Assembly (NCBI RefSeq): GCF_011694515.1
Contig: NZ_CP050192.1
Location: 3,296,172 to 3,360,171 of the forward strand
Length of the DNA: 64,000 nucleotides
Direction of reading: 5' to 3'
Origin: Mycobacterium sp. DL592
Lineage (GTDB): Bacteria; Actinomycetota; Actinomycetes; Mycobacteriales; Mycobacteriaceae
Shown: in pieces, positions 1-7,584 of the stretch
Numbering within the stretch: the first letter of the stretch is position 1
How the letters are laid out: the number at the start of each line of letters is the position of its first letter
Program-made: the position numbers and the translations under genes
The notes under the pieces: generated by a model
What the model was told of the DNA's origin: nothing
Seen by the model: the letters and a program-made list of their open reading frames with translations, nothing else
Database searches by the model: none

Positions 1-640
1 GCTTCCCGAAGCGGCCGCCGCACCCCCGGCAGCACCTCCCGCTGCAGCCCCGCCCGTAGCGGCGCCCGTACCGGCGGCCGCGCCGCCCGCAGCAGTGGAA
101 GTGGCTCCGGCCCCAGCACTTCCGGCCGCCCCGCCACCGGCGGCCCCCGCTCCGGTGGCGGCCGCTCCGGCGGCCCCCGCTCCGGAAGCCGCCGCGCTCC
201 CACCGGCCGCCGTCGCGCCGCCCGCGGCCGCGGCCGCGGCCGACGTTCCGCTCGCAGCACCGATCGAAGACTCCGCATTGGCGCCGGTGGCCGCGCCACC
301 GGCCGCGGTACCCGTAGTTGTTCCACCCGTTGGGGTTCCGCTCGGCGCGCCGGTGCCGGTGGTTCCCGCCCCCGCTGCCGCGGTGCCCGCTCCGGTCCCG
401 GCCGCGGCTGCCGTTCCGGACATTCCCGCCGCGCTGACCACACTGCCCGACGCCGCGGCCCTGGCGCCGCCCCTGCCGGTGCAATCGATCGTCAACGCGG
501 TACCCGGCGGCGCCCTGCTGCCCGAACAGATCCCGATGCCCCACGACCTGGTCTGCGAAGGCACCGCGTGGTCAGCCAAGGCGCCGTCTGGCCAGGTGCC
601 GCCGCATCTGCAAGTGCGGCAACGTTTCTGGGCGGACTAA
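1..640 (+). CDS. Pro/Ala-rich protein, C-terminal part (5' end outside window)
   Basis: An open frame runs from base 2 with no start required and ends at TAA 638-640, so the gene begins before the window. The visible ~212 residues are almost wholly Ala, Pro and Val for about 150 residues, then change to a less biased tail with one cysteine (in DLVCEGTAW) and a basic end. Low-complexity Pro/Ala stretches like this occur in mycobacterial cell-wall and exported proteins, including Rpf-type proteins, but no catalytic domain is visible here and I do not recognise the tail. Function is unknown. The reading frame is convincing because the codon bias continues to the stop. Confidence 0.6.
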   Translation, partial: LPEAAAAPPAAPPAAAPPVAAPVPAAAPPAAVEVAPAPALPAAPPPAAPAPVAAAPAAPAPEAAALPPAAVAPPAAAAAADVPLAAPIEDSALAPVAAPPAAVPVVVPPVGVPLGAPVPVVPAPAAAVPAPVPAAAAVPDIPAALTTLPDAAALAPPLPVQSIVNAVPGGALLPEQIPMPHDLVCEGTAWSAKAPSGQVPPHLQVRQRFWAD

Positions 641-659
641 CCCCACCCGGCAGCCCTAC

Positions 660-1544
660 TCAGGTCCAGGCACGTTGTTGCCAGCGCCAGACACTGTCAT
701 GCAGGAACATGTTCAGGCTGCGCGGCGGACGCCCCAGTAACTGTTCGACTTCGTCGGTGATCGGCTGGTTGCGTCCCAGTCTCGTCAGCGTGTAGACCGC
801 CGCCATGAAAGCGATGGCATCCCAGCCCACGCCCCGGCGACGCAAACGGGCGGCAAATCGCACCAGGCCCGGGCGGGTGTAGGTGACCGGGTAGCCAAGC
901 GTTGTGGTCAGCGCCGCGGCGACCTGGTCCATGCTCAACACGGCGGGCCCGGTGAGATGATAGATCATGTTGCGGTGCCCAGCCGCGTCGGACAGTGCCA
1001 ACGCGGCGACGTCGGCGGCGTCACGTGCGTCGATGAAGCTGGTGAGGCCGCGCCCGGCAGGAATGAACAACTCGCCATACTCGACGATGTCGGTGCCGTG
1101 AGTCGAGATCGACCGATGCAAGTTCTGCATGAAGAAGCTGCACCGCAGCAGAGTCCAACTCATTGAGGACCGCCGCAGTGCGGCTTCGACCTTGTAGTGC
1201 GGAATCACGCGGGCACGATCGGCGCCGAACACCGACAGATAGACCACGTGATGGCAGCCGGCCTCCTCGGCTGCCCGCAGGAAGGGAATCACCGCCTCGC
1301 GGGCGGCGCGATTAGTCGGCAGCGGAAACAGCAGAAACAGCGTGTCGACCCCCGCGAGCGCCGCCTGCCATGTCGCCGGCTCGAAGAAGTCGAAGCGGCA
1401 CACCTGTGCTCGACCCTCCAAGCGGGAGCGCAACTGCTCCGGGTGGCGACCTCCCACCCGCCAATCGTCAGCCGCCAGGTGCGACTCGAGCACGTCCACC
1501 AATTCGCTGCCCACATTGCCCGACGGTCCCGTGATCAACAGCAC
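660..1544 (-). CDS. NmrA-like NAD(P)-binding oxidoreductase
   Basis: This 294-residue protein starts (GTG) directly with a Rossmann strand and the glycine motif TGPSGNVG, typical of atypical short-chain dehydrogenases of the NmrA/HSCARG family. The following FDFFEP and VDTLFLLFPLP segments match the second and fourth strands of such folds, and VVYLSVFGA is where an SDR catalytic serine would lie. The usual YxxxK is not obvious, so it may be a redox sensor or an azoreductase/quinone-reductase-like enzyme rather than a classical dehydrogenase. It lies 46 bases upstream (in transcription terms) of nothing related and points the same way as the P450 remnant and hydrogenase operon. Family assignment is secure; the substrate is not known. 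Confidence 0.8.
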   Translation of the reverse strand: MLLITGPSGNVGSELVDVLESHLAADDWRVGGRHPEQLRSRLEGRAQVCRFDFFEPATWQAALAGVDTLFLLFPLPTNRAAREAVIPFLRAAEEAGCHHVVYLSVFGADRARVIPHYKVEAALRRSSMSWTLLRCSFFMQNLHRSISTHGTDIVEYGELFIPAGRGLTSFIDARDAADVAALALSDAAGHRNMIYHLTGPAVLSMDQVAAALTTTLGYPVTYTRPGLVRFAARLRRRGVGWDAIAFMAAVYTLTRLGRNQPITDEVEQLLGRPPRSLNMFLHDSVWRWQQRAWT

Positions 1545-1590
1545 CGCAGCTGTATAACACAGCGCCGACCGCCCAAACGCGGCTTAGCGA

Positions 1591-2198
1591 CTAGCCGAGC
1601 GCCAGTTCCAGATACTCGTATCGGCGCGCCAGAACGCTGGGCAACCACGGGCCGACCTCGGCGGCTCGGAACCACGACGTCCGCTCGAACAGCTTCGGCA
1701 GTACCGTCATGGCCTCCAGTCGCGCCAGCGGTGCACCAAGACAGAAATGCGCACCCTGCCGAAACTCATGTGGCCCTTGGTGTTCGGCCGGTCGAGCCGG
1801 AACTCGTCGGGATCCTCGAAGTGTTCCGGGTCGCGGTTGGCCGCGCCCCACAGCAGCAGAACCCGGGAACCGGCAGGCACCGCGACACCGGCCAGTTCGG
1901 TATCGCGCAGCACATGGCGGTAATGGGCGCGAAACGGCGGCTCCATCCGCAGCGTCTCCTCGACGAAGACGCCCATCAGCTCGGGATGTTCACGCAACCG
2001 GCCCTGCAACTCAGGGTTGGCGGCCAGAAAGCCCACCGCGACCTCGGTGATGGCCGCCCAGTCGCACACCAGGTAGAAGCCGGAGTCGCCGACCCGGTGC
2101 ACCGGTCCGGCCTCGCGCAGCCGGTTGTAGAAGGGGTACGGGTCCTGGATCGCGGCGGCGCCGAAGAACTCGGCGGGGTCGAGAAGGAGTGCCGTCAC
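1591..2198 (-). pseudogene. Cytochrome P450 remnant: internal deletion plus frameshift
   Basis: From GTG 2198 the frame encodes a P450 N-terminus (DPYPFYNRLREAGPVHRV). After about residue 54 it jumps straight to the late I-helix/K-helix part (FLAANPELQGRLREHPEL, then EETLRM with the ExxR pair), so some 190 residues are missing, with the junction near 2035. The frame then shifts in the haem loop near 1754-1758. One frame reads HMSFGR and continues as nonsense, while the next frame supplies GAHFCLGAPLARLEAM with the haem cysteine and the C-terminus to 1591. One missing base after the FGR codons would restore it. About 210 residues remain of a usual ~400. Its GTG overlaps the TGA of the gene at 2195, so it was once translationally coupled to the hydrogenase operon. 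Confidence 0.88.
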
Positions 2199-3031
2199 GC
2201 GTTAAGGCCTACCAGACCAGGGTCGAAGGTCGCCCGGGAAACGACCGAAGCCGCTGCCGCGGAGACGATCAGCGCCGCATCGTCCTCGTGCCCTTTCGGG
2301 AAGACGATCTCGGCGCTGTCGGGGTCTTCGCGGTGAGCCATCAGCCAGTCATAGAGCAGCCAGTCGACCGCGCACGTCACCGCGAGCGGGTCGGCATCCG
2401 GAGCGTGTGCCGAGGCCACCACCGCCCGCAGTGCGGCGCGGTGCTCCTTGCGGGCGGCCTCCTTGTTGACCCCGGAGCTGTCGAACAGCAGCATCGACAG
2501 GGTCAGCGGGAACCGTTGGCCCGCTTCGGTTCGCACCACCCAGCGACCGCCCTTCCAGGGCTTGTCCTGGTCGACGTGGTGGAACTCGCCGAACCCACCG
2601 ATCACCCCGATAGATGGGTCGTCGAGTTCACCGTCGAACGGTGCGGGTCCGAGCAGACCCAGCGGCTGGCGGGCGCGGATCGAGAACAGCGCGGCGGTCC
2701 CGATGATCTTGCCGGCCCGGACATCGGCACTGAGCCCGGTCTTCTCCAGCGCCGCAGCATATTCGAAACACAACCGGTCCAGTGTGCGGTGCAGTTCCAG
2801 AAGGTCGTCGCGCTCGCTGGCCCCCGCGGGGCCGCGGCCGCCGCCCAGCACCTCACCAAATCGCTTGGCGGCGATGATCAGCGCGTCGTCGAGTGCCTCC
2901 AGGTGGGTGGCGATCAGGCGGTCGGGCTCGTCGTCGTCGGCGACCAGGGCCTGCAGCGTGGCCGCGGCACCCGACGGGGTGGCCCAGTAGAAGCCGATCT
3001 GGTCCTCGGCCTGAACGATCCGGGGCCTCAT
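2195..3031 (-). CDS. Hydrogenase-operon protein of unknown function
   Basis: A 278-residue protein beginning at ATG 3031, which overlaps the stop of the upstream propeller gene as ATGA, so it is translated as part of the Huc operon. It has no signal peptide or membrane segment. The first half is helical and acidic. A middle segment (PIGVIGGFGEFHHVDQ, roughly residues 145-165) and the end (VDWLLYDWLMAHRED) are the most distinctive parts. I do not recognise a catalytic motif. Its position at the end of the operon suggests a role in assembly or regulation of the hydrogenase, but this is inference from context only. It is the last intact gene of the operon before the P450 remnant. Confidence 0.75.
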   Translation of the reverse strand: MRPRIVQAEDQIGFYWATPSGAAATLQALVADDDEPDRLIATHLEALDDALIIAAKRFGEVLGGGRGPAGASERDDLLELHRTLDRLCFEYAAALEKTGLSADVRAGKIIGTAALFSIRARQPLGLLGPAPFDGELDDPSIGVIGGFGEFHHVDQDKPWKGGRWVVRTEAGQRFPLTLSMLLFDSSGVNKEAARKEHRAALRAVVASAHAPDADPLAVTCAVDWLLYDWLMAHREDPDSAEIVFPKGHEDDAALIVSAAAASVVSRATFDPGLVGLNA

Positions 3032-4272
3032 GGCCGCCGCCACAGCATCACCCGGTTGTTTCCCGAGTCCGCCACCGCCAGCATGTCACCGCGCAGGGAC
3101 AGCCCGTAGGGCCAGCACAGCGTGTCCCGCTGCACGGAGGTCCAGCGGTTCTCGCCGTTGGACCCGAAGTCGTGCTGCGCCAGCACATGATCGGCGCCGC
3201 GACCGTCCACGGGCACACCGTCCCACAACAGGATTCGATTGTTGGCGGTATCGGCGACCGCCAACACAGCTGAGTCCATCCCCGAGTCGCTTCGCTCCTG
3301 CCCGCCGGAGTCAAGACATGCCGCGTACGGAAAGCGGAACCGGTCATTGGTGTGCGGGCCGTACGGCCATTCGCCGGCCTCGGCGAAATCCGGTTGCCCC
3401 AGCACCATGTCGGCGTCACGGTCGGCCTGCGGCGGCGGGGACCATCCCAGGACACGGTGGTCGCCGGCATCGGCGATCAGCAGCAGATCGTCGTGGCCGG
3501 TGATGTCGTGCGGCCAGCGGAAACTCGCCGGGCCCGCGGGGCCACCGCGGTTCTCCTCACGGGCGCTGGCATCAGGCTGGCCGAGCACGATGTCGGCAGG
3601 CTGCCCCGGCTCGGGAATCCCGTTGCGCCACCCCAGGACCCGCCGGTTGCCGGTGTCGGCCACCCAGAACGTCGACCCGACGACCGCGATCCCGAAGGGC
3701 CAGTACAGGCTCGACGCCGAGCACTCACCGCCCTGGTTCTCCGACACCGACGAGGCATCGGGTTGACCGAGAATCAGATCGGGTGCCACGTCGCTGGATT
3801 CGGGCACGGTGTTCCACAGCAGGATTCGGTGGTGCCAGGCGTCGGCGACGACCAGCCTGCCCTCGTGCACCAAAACCCCGGTGGGCAGGTTCATCCCCCG
3901 CTCAGGGCCGCGGCCACCCGCGCCGTGGCCCTCTGATTCCCCGTCGGGCTGGCCGAGGACGACGTCGGCGGGTTGCTCGTCGCAACCGGGCATGTCGTGC
4001 CAGATCAGCACCCGGTGGTTTCCGGAGTCGGCCACCACCAGATGCTGCTCGCCGATGAACACGGCGCGTGGTGAGTACATCCACGCCATCGACGGCTTCG
4101 CCGGCGGCAACGCCAGGCCACCGGGCGCCGGGGCGCCCAGCCAAAGGGACGGTGCCCAGCCGCCGGAGAGATCGACTGTCGGTACGCCGTCAGGCTTCGT
4201 GCCCAAGCCACCGGAGCTGCCGGGCCAGCGACCATCGGCCGGGCTGTTGTGCCGAACGGTGTAGCGGCTCAT
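3028..4272 (-). CDS. NHL-repeat beta-propeller protein of the Huc operon
   Basis: A 414-residue protein whose ATG overlaps the hucE stop (ATGA). Six copies of an NHL-type strand pair are visible: VADSGNHRVLIW, VADAWHHRILLW, VADTGNRRVLGW, IADAGDHRVLGW, VADTANNRILLW and VADSGNNRVMLW. Most are preceded by a linker like DVVLGQPD. Six repeats fit one closed six-bladed propeller. No signal peptide or transmembrane helix is seen, so it should be cytoplasmic like Huc. Propellers of this type serve as protein-protein scaffolds, so a role in organising the hydrogenase or its electron acceptor is plausible but unproven. Between blades four and five a short segment (SGGQERSDSG) is encoded by an interspersed DNA repeat. 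Confidence 0.85.
   Translation of the reverse strand: MSRYTVRHNSPADGRWPGSSGGLGTKPDGVPTVDLSGGWAPSLWLGAPAPGGLALPPAKPSMAWMYSPRAVFIGEQHLVVADSGNHRVLIWHDMPGCDEQPADVVLGQPDGESEGHGAGGRGPERGMNLPTGVLVHEGRLVVADAWHHRILLWNTVPESSDVAPDLILGQPDASSVSENQGGECSASSLYWPFGIAVVGSTFWVADTGNRRVLGWRNGIPEPGQPADIVLGQPDASAREENRGGPAGPASFRWPHDITGHDDLLLIADAGDHRVLGWSPPPQADRDADMVLGQPDFAEAGEWPYGPHTNDRFRFPYAACLDSGGQERSDSGMDSAVLAVADTANNRILLWDGVPVDGRGADHVLAQHDFGSNGENRWTSVQRDTLCWPYGLSLRGDMLAVADSGNNRVMLWRRP
3278..3307. repeat. 30-bp interspersed repeat, copy 1 (in propeller gene)
   Basis: Bases 3278-3307 match 19901-19930 at 28 of 30 positions in the same orientation; the differences are A/G at the eighth and T/G at the fifteenth base. 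Here it lies in frame inside the NHL propeller gene and encodes part of a loop between repeats that the other blades lack. It looks like a short inserted sequence tolerated by the protein. Confidence 0.7.
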
Positions 4273-5159
4273 CCGCTGACGCGGACCCAGACGTCACCGT
4301 CGTCGACCCGCAGCGGAAGCTGCTCGAGTTGCGCGCCAGGGGCACTGAGGCACTCCCCCGAGGTCGCGTCGTAGCAGAAGCCGTGCCATGGGCAGGTCAG
4401 CGTGTTGGTGCTGAGGTCGAGCACCGCGTTGTCCAACGGCAGTGCCTCGTGAGCGCATTCGTTGCGGTAGGCCGTCAGCCGTTGTCCGGCGTTGACGACG
4501 ATCACCGGCGTGGCCGCACCGCTCGCGCTGGTCAGTGTCAGCGCCGTCAGGTCGTCGACGGGCAGTTCGGTGGCGGCGCCGACCTTCACCCACCCCTCGG
4601 CGGCCGGGTCCCGGCCGATCAGCAGCGACTCGATCGGGATCAACGTCGGCGTGGGTTCGTTCGGCAGCACCTCGACCGCGCTGATCGACGGAACACCTTG
4701 TACCAGAGCCTCTTCCACGAGGTTGCGCAGCGTCACCGAGGACATCGAGCACCCGTTGCACGCCCCCTCCAGACGCACGAACGCGGTGCCGTCCTCCACC
4801 CGCACCAGGTTCACGTCGCCGCCGTGGCTGTGCAGCTGTGGGCGCACTGTGGCCAGTACCTGGTTGGCGTGAGTGACCGGGTCGGGCCGCACGATCCCGT
4901 GCAGCGACAGCAGCAGGTGCACGGTGGGGTCGTCGACGAGTTCGAACAGCGCCTCGCGGGCGGCCTCGTCGGCGCGCAGCCGGCGCACCATCGTCACCAG
5001 CCCGGCGCGGTGGATCGCTTCGACCGCGGCCTTGAGTTCCTCGGCCACCGCGCGCGCCGCCGGCTCCAGGCCGGCCAGTGCGGCCACCGCATCATCGACG
5101 CGGGTGGCCAGCTCCTCGAAAGTCGGCTCGGTGACGGCACGCTCGGTGGTCGTCGACAT
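4269..5159 (-). CDS. hucE: HucE: NifU-domain/Rieske iron-sulfur protein, predicted electron relay
   Basis: A 296-residue two-domain redox protein. After a helical N-terminus, residues ~100-175 form a NifU C-terminal-type domain with the cluster motif GACNGCS. The C-terminal third is a Rieske domain with paired ligands CAH (in NECAHEALPL) and CPWHGFC, giving the CxH...CxxH pattern for a [2Fe-2S] centre. In M. smegmatis a protein with this architecture, HucE, is encoded with Huc and its loss reduces H2 oxidation, so it is thought to link the hydrogenase to the respiratory chain. The gene lies 3 bases after the TPR gene stop and overlaps the propeller start. It has no membrane anchor or Tat signal. 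Confidence 0.87.
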   Translation of the reverse strand: MSTTTERAVTEPTFEELATRVDDAVAALAGLEPAARAVAEELKAAVEAIHRAGLVTMVRRLRADEAAREALFELVDDPTVHLLLSLHGIVRPDPVTHANQVLATVRPQLHSHGGDVNLVRVEDGTAFVRLEGACNGCSMSSVTLRNLVEEALVQGVPSISAVEVLPNEPTPTLIPIESLLIGRDPAAEGWVKVGAATELPVDDLTALTLTSASGAATPVIVVNAGQRLTAYRNECAHEALPLDNAVLDLSTNTLTCPWHGFCYDATSGECLSAPGAQLEQLPLRVDDGDVWVRVSG

Positions 5160-5162
5160 CAG

Positions 5163-6431
5163 CTACTCCTGCTCGGTATCGGTTCGGTTCAGCGCGGTGT
5201 GCCGGGCGATCTCGTCGAGCACACCGCGCACGGTGCGCATCGCGTCGTGATCACCGAACTCCTCGAAGATGAACCTGGCCTCGTACAGCTTGGCTTTCGC
5301 CTGGTCGAAGACGCCCAGATGCGCCAGCACATTGCCCTGGTTGGCCAGCACCCGCGCCCGGCCCAGCGGGTCGGTGTCACGGTCCCGCGCCTCGAGCACC
5401 GCCTCGTACAGCTCGACCGCCTCAACCAGGTTGTCCGCCTGGTGCTTCGAGGGCGTGTACACCAGCGAATTGGCCAGGTTGAGCTGAACGCTGGCCCACT
5501 GCTCCGGGTACTCCTCGCGGGTGTACACCTTCAGCGCCGAACGCAGCGACTGGGCGGCGACCCCGAGCCGCAGCTGCCCGGAGGCTTCGGTCATCGGCAT
5601 CGTCAGGTACGCGGTGGCCAGGTTTGCGTGCGCCGAGGCCCACAGCAGCGGCGCCTCCTCGCGAAGCACCAGCTGAAGGGCCGAATGGTAGTGCGGTATC
5701 GCGGCATTGAGCAGATCAGGGCGGTCATGGGCCTGTTCGTGCAACAGCGCGGCCACGTTGAGGTGCAGCTCCGCGCGGGCGACGCGGAGACCGTCGGCAC
5801 CCTCGAGCGCGGCCAGCGCCGTCTCGAATCGCCGATAGGCGTCGGGGTTTCCGCTGTGCGCGGCGATCGAGGCAGCCGCCCCGAGCAGCACACCGCACAG
5901 CGGCCGCGAGACCGGCGTGGCCTCGTCGACGGCCTGGTCGAGGAGCCCGGTGGCCAGGATCTCGGCTCGCTCGTTGAACGCCTTGCTGGCCTGCGCCGAC
6001 AGCACCAGAGCGGCAAGCTCCGCGGTGGCACCGTCGAGCTGTGGCGGGGTGTCGGTGTGTCCGAGCGAGAACAGCACCACGTCGACGAGCACGCCGAATT
6101 CACCGAGGGCCAAACGCAATTCGTCGGCGTCCTCGGCGTCGGAGTCCATCACGAATCGGTTGTACCGGCTCACCGGGTCGTCACCGGTCAGGGCAGCAAG
6201 GGCGCCGTCGCGGTCACCGGCGAGGGCCAGCTCGTGGGCGCGCATCACCGCCGGCCACTGCGTGGGCAGTAGCCCCGCCAGCAGCGCCTCACGCGCCCCC
6301 TCGGTGTCCAGGGAGGCGGGAATCAGCATGTAGCCCAATGGAAGCGGGAACGCGCCGAGCGGCTGGGGCCGCACCGCGAGCACGGTCGGATCCACGAGAT
6401 GGGTCGATACATTGGTCGACACAGGGGTCAC
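5163..6431 (-). CDS. TPR-repeat protein of the Huc operon
   Basis: A 422-residue helical protein. I place the start at GTG 6431, because AAGGAAGGG lies about six bases before it and the upstream gene ends at 6445; GTG 6464 is also open but overlaps that gene. The second half contains repeated helical pairs with TPR-like spacing, e.g. ASAHANLATAYLTMP, ASVQLNLANSLVYTP and ARVLANQGNVLAHLGVFDQA. The N-terminal half has no clear motif. TPR solenoids usually bind partner proteins, so it may act as an assembly chaperone or scaffold for Huc. It sits between the small gene at 6445 and hucE with almost no spacing, which supports co-translation. The specific function is not known to me. Confidence 0.78.
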   Translation of the reverse strand: MTPVSTNVSTHLVDPTVLAVRPQPLGAFPLPLGYMLIPASLDTEGAREALLAGLLPTQWPAVMRAHELALAGDRDGALAALTGDDPVSRYNRFVMDSDAEDADELRLALGEFGVLVDVVLFSLGHTDTPPQLDGATAELAALVLSAQASKAFNERAEILATGLLDQAVDEATPVSRPLCGVLLGAAASIAAHSGNPDAYRRFETALAALEGADGLRVARAELHLNVAALLHEQAHDRPDLLNAAIPHYHSALQLVLREEAPLLWASAHANLATAYLTMPMTEASGQLRLGVAAQSLRSALKVYTREEYPEQWASVQLNLANSLVYTPSKHQADNLVEAVELYEAVLEARDRDTDPLGRARVLANQGNVLAHLGVFDQAKAKLYEARFIFEEFGDHDAMRTVRGVLDEIARHTALNRTDTEQE

Positions 6432-6444
6432 GACATCCCTTCCT

Positions 6445-6696
6445 TCATCCGTTGAGCGGGCCACGGATATCGCGCTCGGCGGCGCGTCTGATCAAGTTGG
6501 CGGACAGCTCCGCACGGGCCCTGGTGTTGTGGGTGTCGATGCGCTTGCGCACCACCCCGTCGGCAAACACCACCACGATCTCCACCGCCCAGCGACCGCG
6601 CTCCTCGACCACGACGGTCTGGACGTCGAGCGCTTCGTCGGTCGAGGTGACCTCGGGGACTCGGGTCCTGGGACGAACCGGGGGTTGCTCGCACAT
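6445..6696 (-). CDS. Small hydrogenase-operon protein (83 aa)
   Basis: An 83-residue cytoplasmic protein encoded between the maturation protease and the TPR gene. ATG 6696 is preferred; GTG 6705 and GTG 6699 are in-frame alternatives. A variable N-terminus is followed by a compact beta-rich core (VQTVVVEERGRWAVEIVVVFADGVV), then a helix (AELSANLIRRAAERD). There is no cysteine pair that would suggest HypA or HypC; the single Cys lies at residue 2. I do not recognise the family. Its tight placement, 21 bases after the protease and 13 bases before the TPR start, indicates a real gene in the operon. It may be a small accessory or assembly factor, by context alone. Confidence 0.68.
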   Translation of the reverse strand: MCEQPPVRPRTRVPEVTSTDEALDVQTVVVEERGRWAVEIVVVFADGVVRKRIDTHNTRARAELSANLIRRAAERDIRGPLNG

Positions 6697-6717
6697 CACG
6701 ATCACAGCCCTGGACCT

Positions 6718-7584
6718 TCAGCGCCGATCCAGGGGAATCCGCAGCGCCTTGTGTGCATCGTCCCAGAATGCCTCACGAACGCCCGCCGGGATACGGTCCT
6801 CGAGAACCTCACGCACCAGCACGGCCCGGTCGCCGGCCGGAGTGCGCTGTTTGAGCAACAGCCCGCCGCTGCGCGGCCCCCGCAGCGGGATCAGCCACAG
6901 GTCGTCGTCTCGCAGCACCGCTGCCACGGCGTCGGACGGAAAACGGCTGGCCGCCAACGCTGCATCGACCCGCAGGTATCCGTCTTCGGTGAACTCCACG
7001 GTGGGCTCGGCCTCCGCGCGGGGCCGCAGCGGGGCGAAGAAGTCACGCTCCACCAGCGCGATGACGTCTTCCATCGCGGCCTGTACCGGCTCGGAGAGGT
7101 CGGCGCCCAGGGCGACGTTGGCCGCCTCGATGAGGAACACGGTGATGTCGGTTGGGCAGGCATCGCCCAGCGCCCAACGGGCGAACGGGATGGCGTGGTC
7201 CCACCGGAACGAGTGGGTGTGCAGGCCCTGCAGCGGCGGGAGGTCGTCGAGTTCTTCGCCGGGCAGCCGGTAGATGGTCCCGGCAGCCGCCCCGGTGGCA
7301 GAGGCGTCGATGATCACCACCCGCCCCGCGCCGCGCATCTGGAAGGCGACGTCCATCCCGGCCGTCCCGCCGTCGACCAGCTTGGCGTCGGCCGGCACGC
7401 CGCGCTCCCAGAGGTGGCGGACCAGAACCGGACCGACACCGTCGTCGCCGCGCAGCAGGTTACCGCACCCGACGACGAGTACCGCACACCCAGGCGGCTC
7501 GATATCCAAAGGAGGGGGGTGGATATCGACACCGCCTGGGTCGCTGCGGGATTCGGGTGACCCGGGCTCAGCCGCCGGGCTCAC
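6718..7584 (-). CDS. [NiFe]-hydrogenase maturation endopeptidase with extra C-terminal domain
   Basis: The GTG start overlaps the hucL stop (GTGA). Residues ~33-190 are a HycI/HybD-type endopeptidase that removes the C-terminal tail of the large subunit after nickel insertion. The signature GCGNLLRGDDGVGP lies at ~39-52 with the metal-binding acidic residue as Asp, the second acidic ligand in IIDAS (~93) and the His ligand in LHTHSFRW (~122-124). The protein is 288 residues, whereas family members are usually about 150-180. The surplus is about 95 residues at the C-terminus (from EFTEDGYLRVDAALAA onward) that looks like a separate small domain of unknown role, plus a ~30-residue Pro-rich N-terminal extension. 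The target is expected to be HucL. Confidence 0.87.
   Translation of the reverse strand: MSPAAEPGSPESRSDPGGVDIHPPPLDIEPPGCAVLVVGCGNLLRGDDGVGPVLVRHLWERGVPADAKLVDGGTAGMDVAFQMRGAGRVVIIDASATGAAAGTIYRLPGEELDDLPPLQGLHTHSFRWDHAIPFARWALGDACPTDITVFLIEAANVALGADLSEPVQAAMEDVIALVERDFFAPLRPRAEAEPTVEFTEDGYLRVDAALAASRFPSDAVAAVLRDDDLWLIPLRGPRSGGLLLKQRTPAGDRAVLVREVLEDRIPAGVREAFWDDAHKALRIPLDRR

Noticed and set aside
1..640. Pro/Ala-rich region as a DNA tandem repeat
   Set aside because: The repetition is at the amino-acid level; no exact DNA unit recurs with fixed period.
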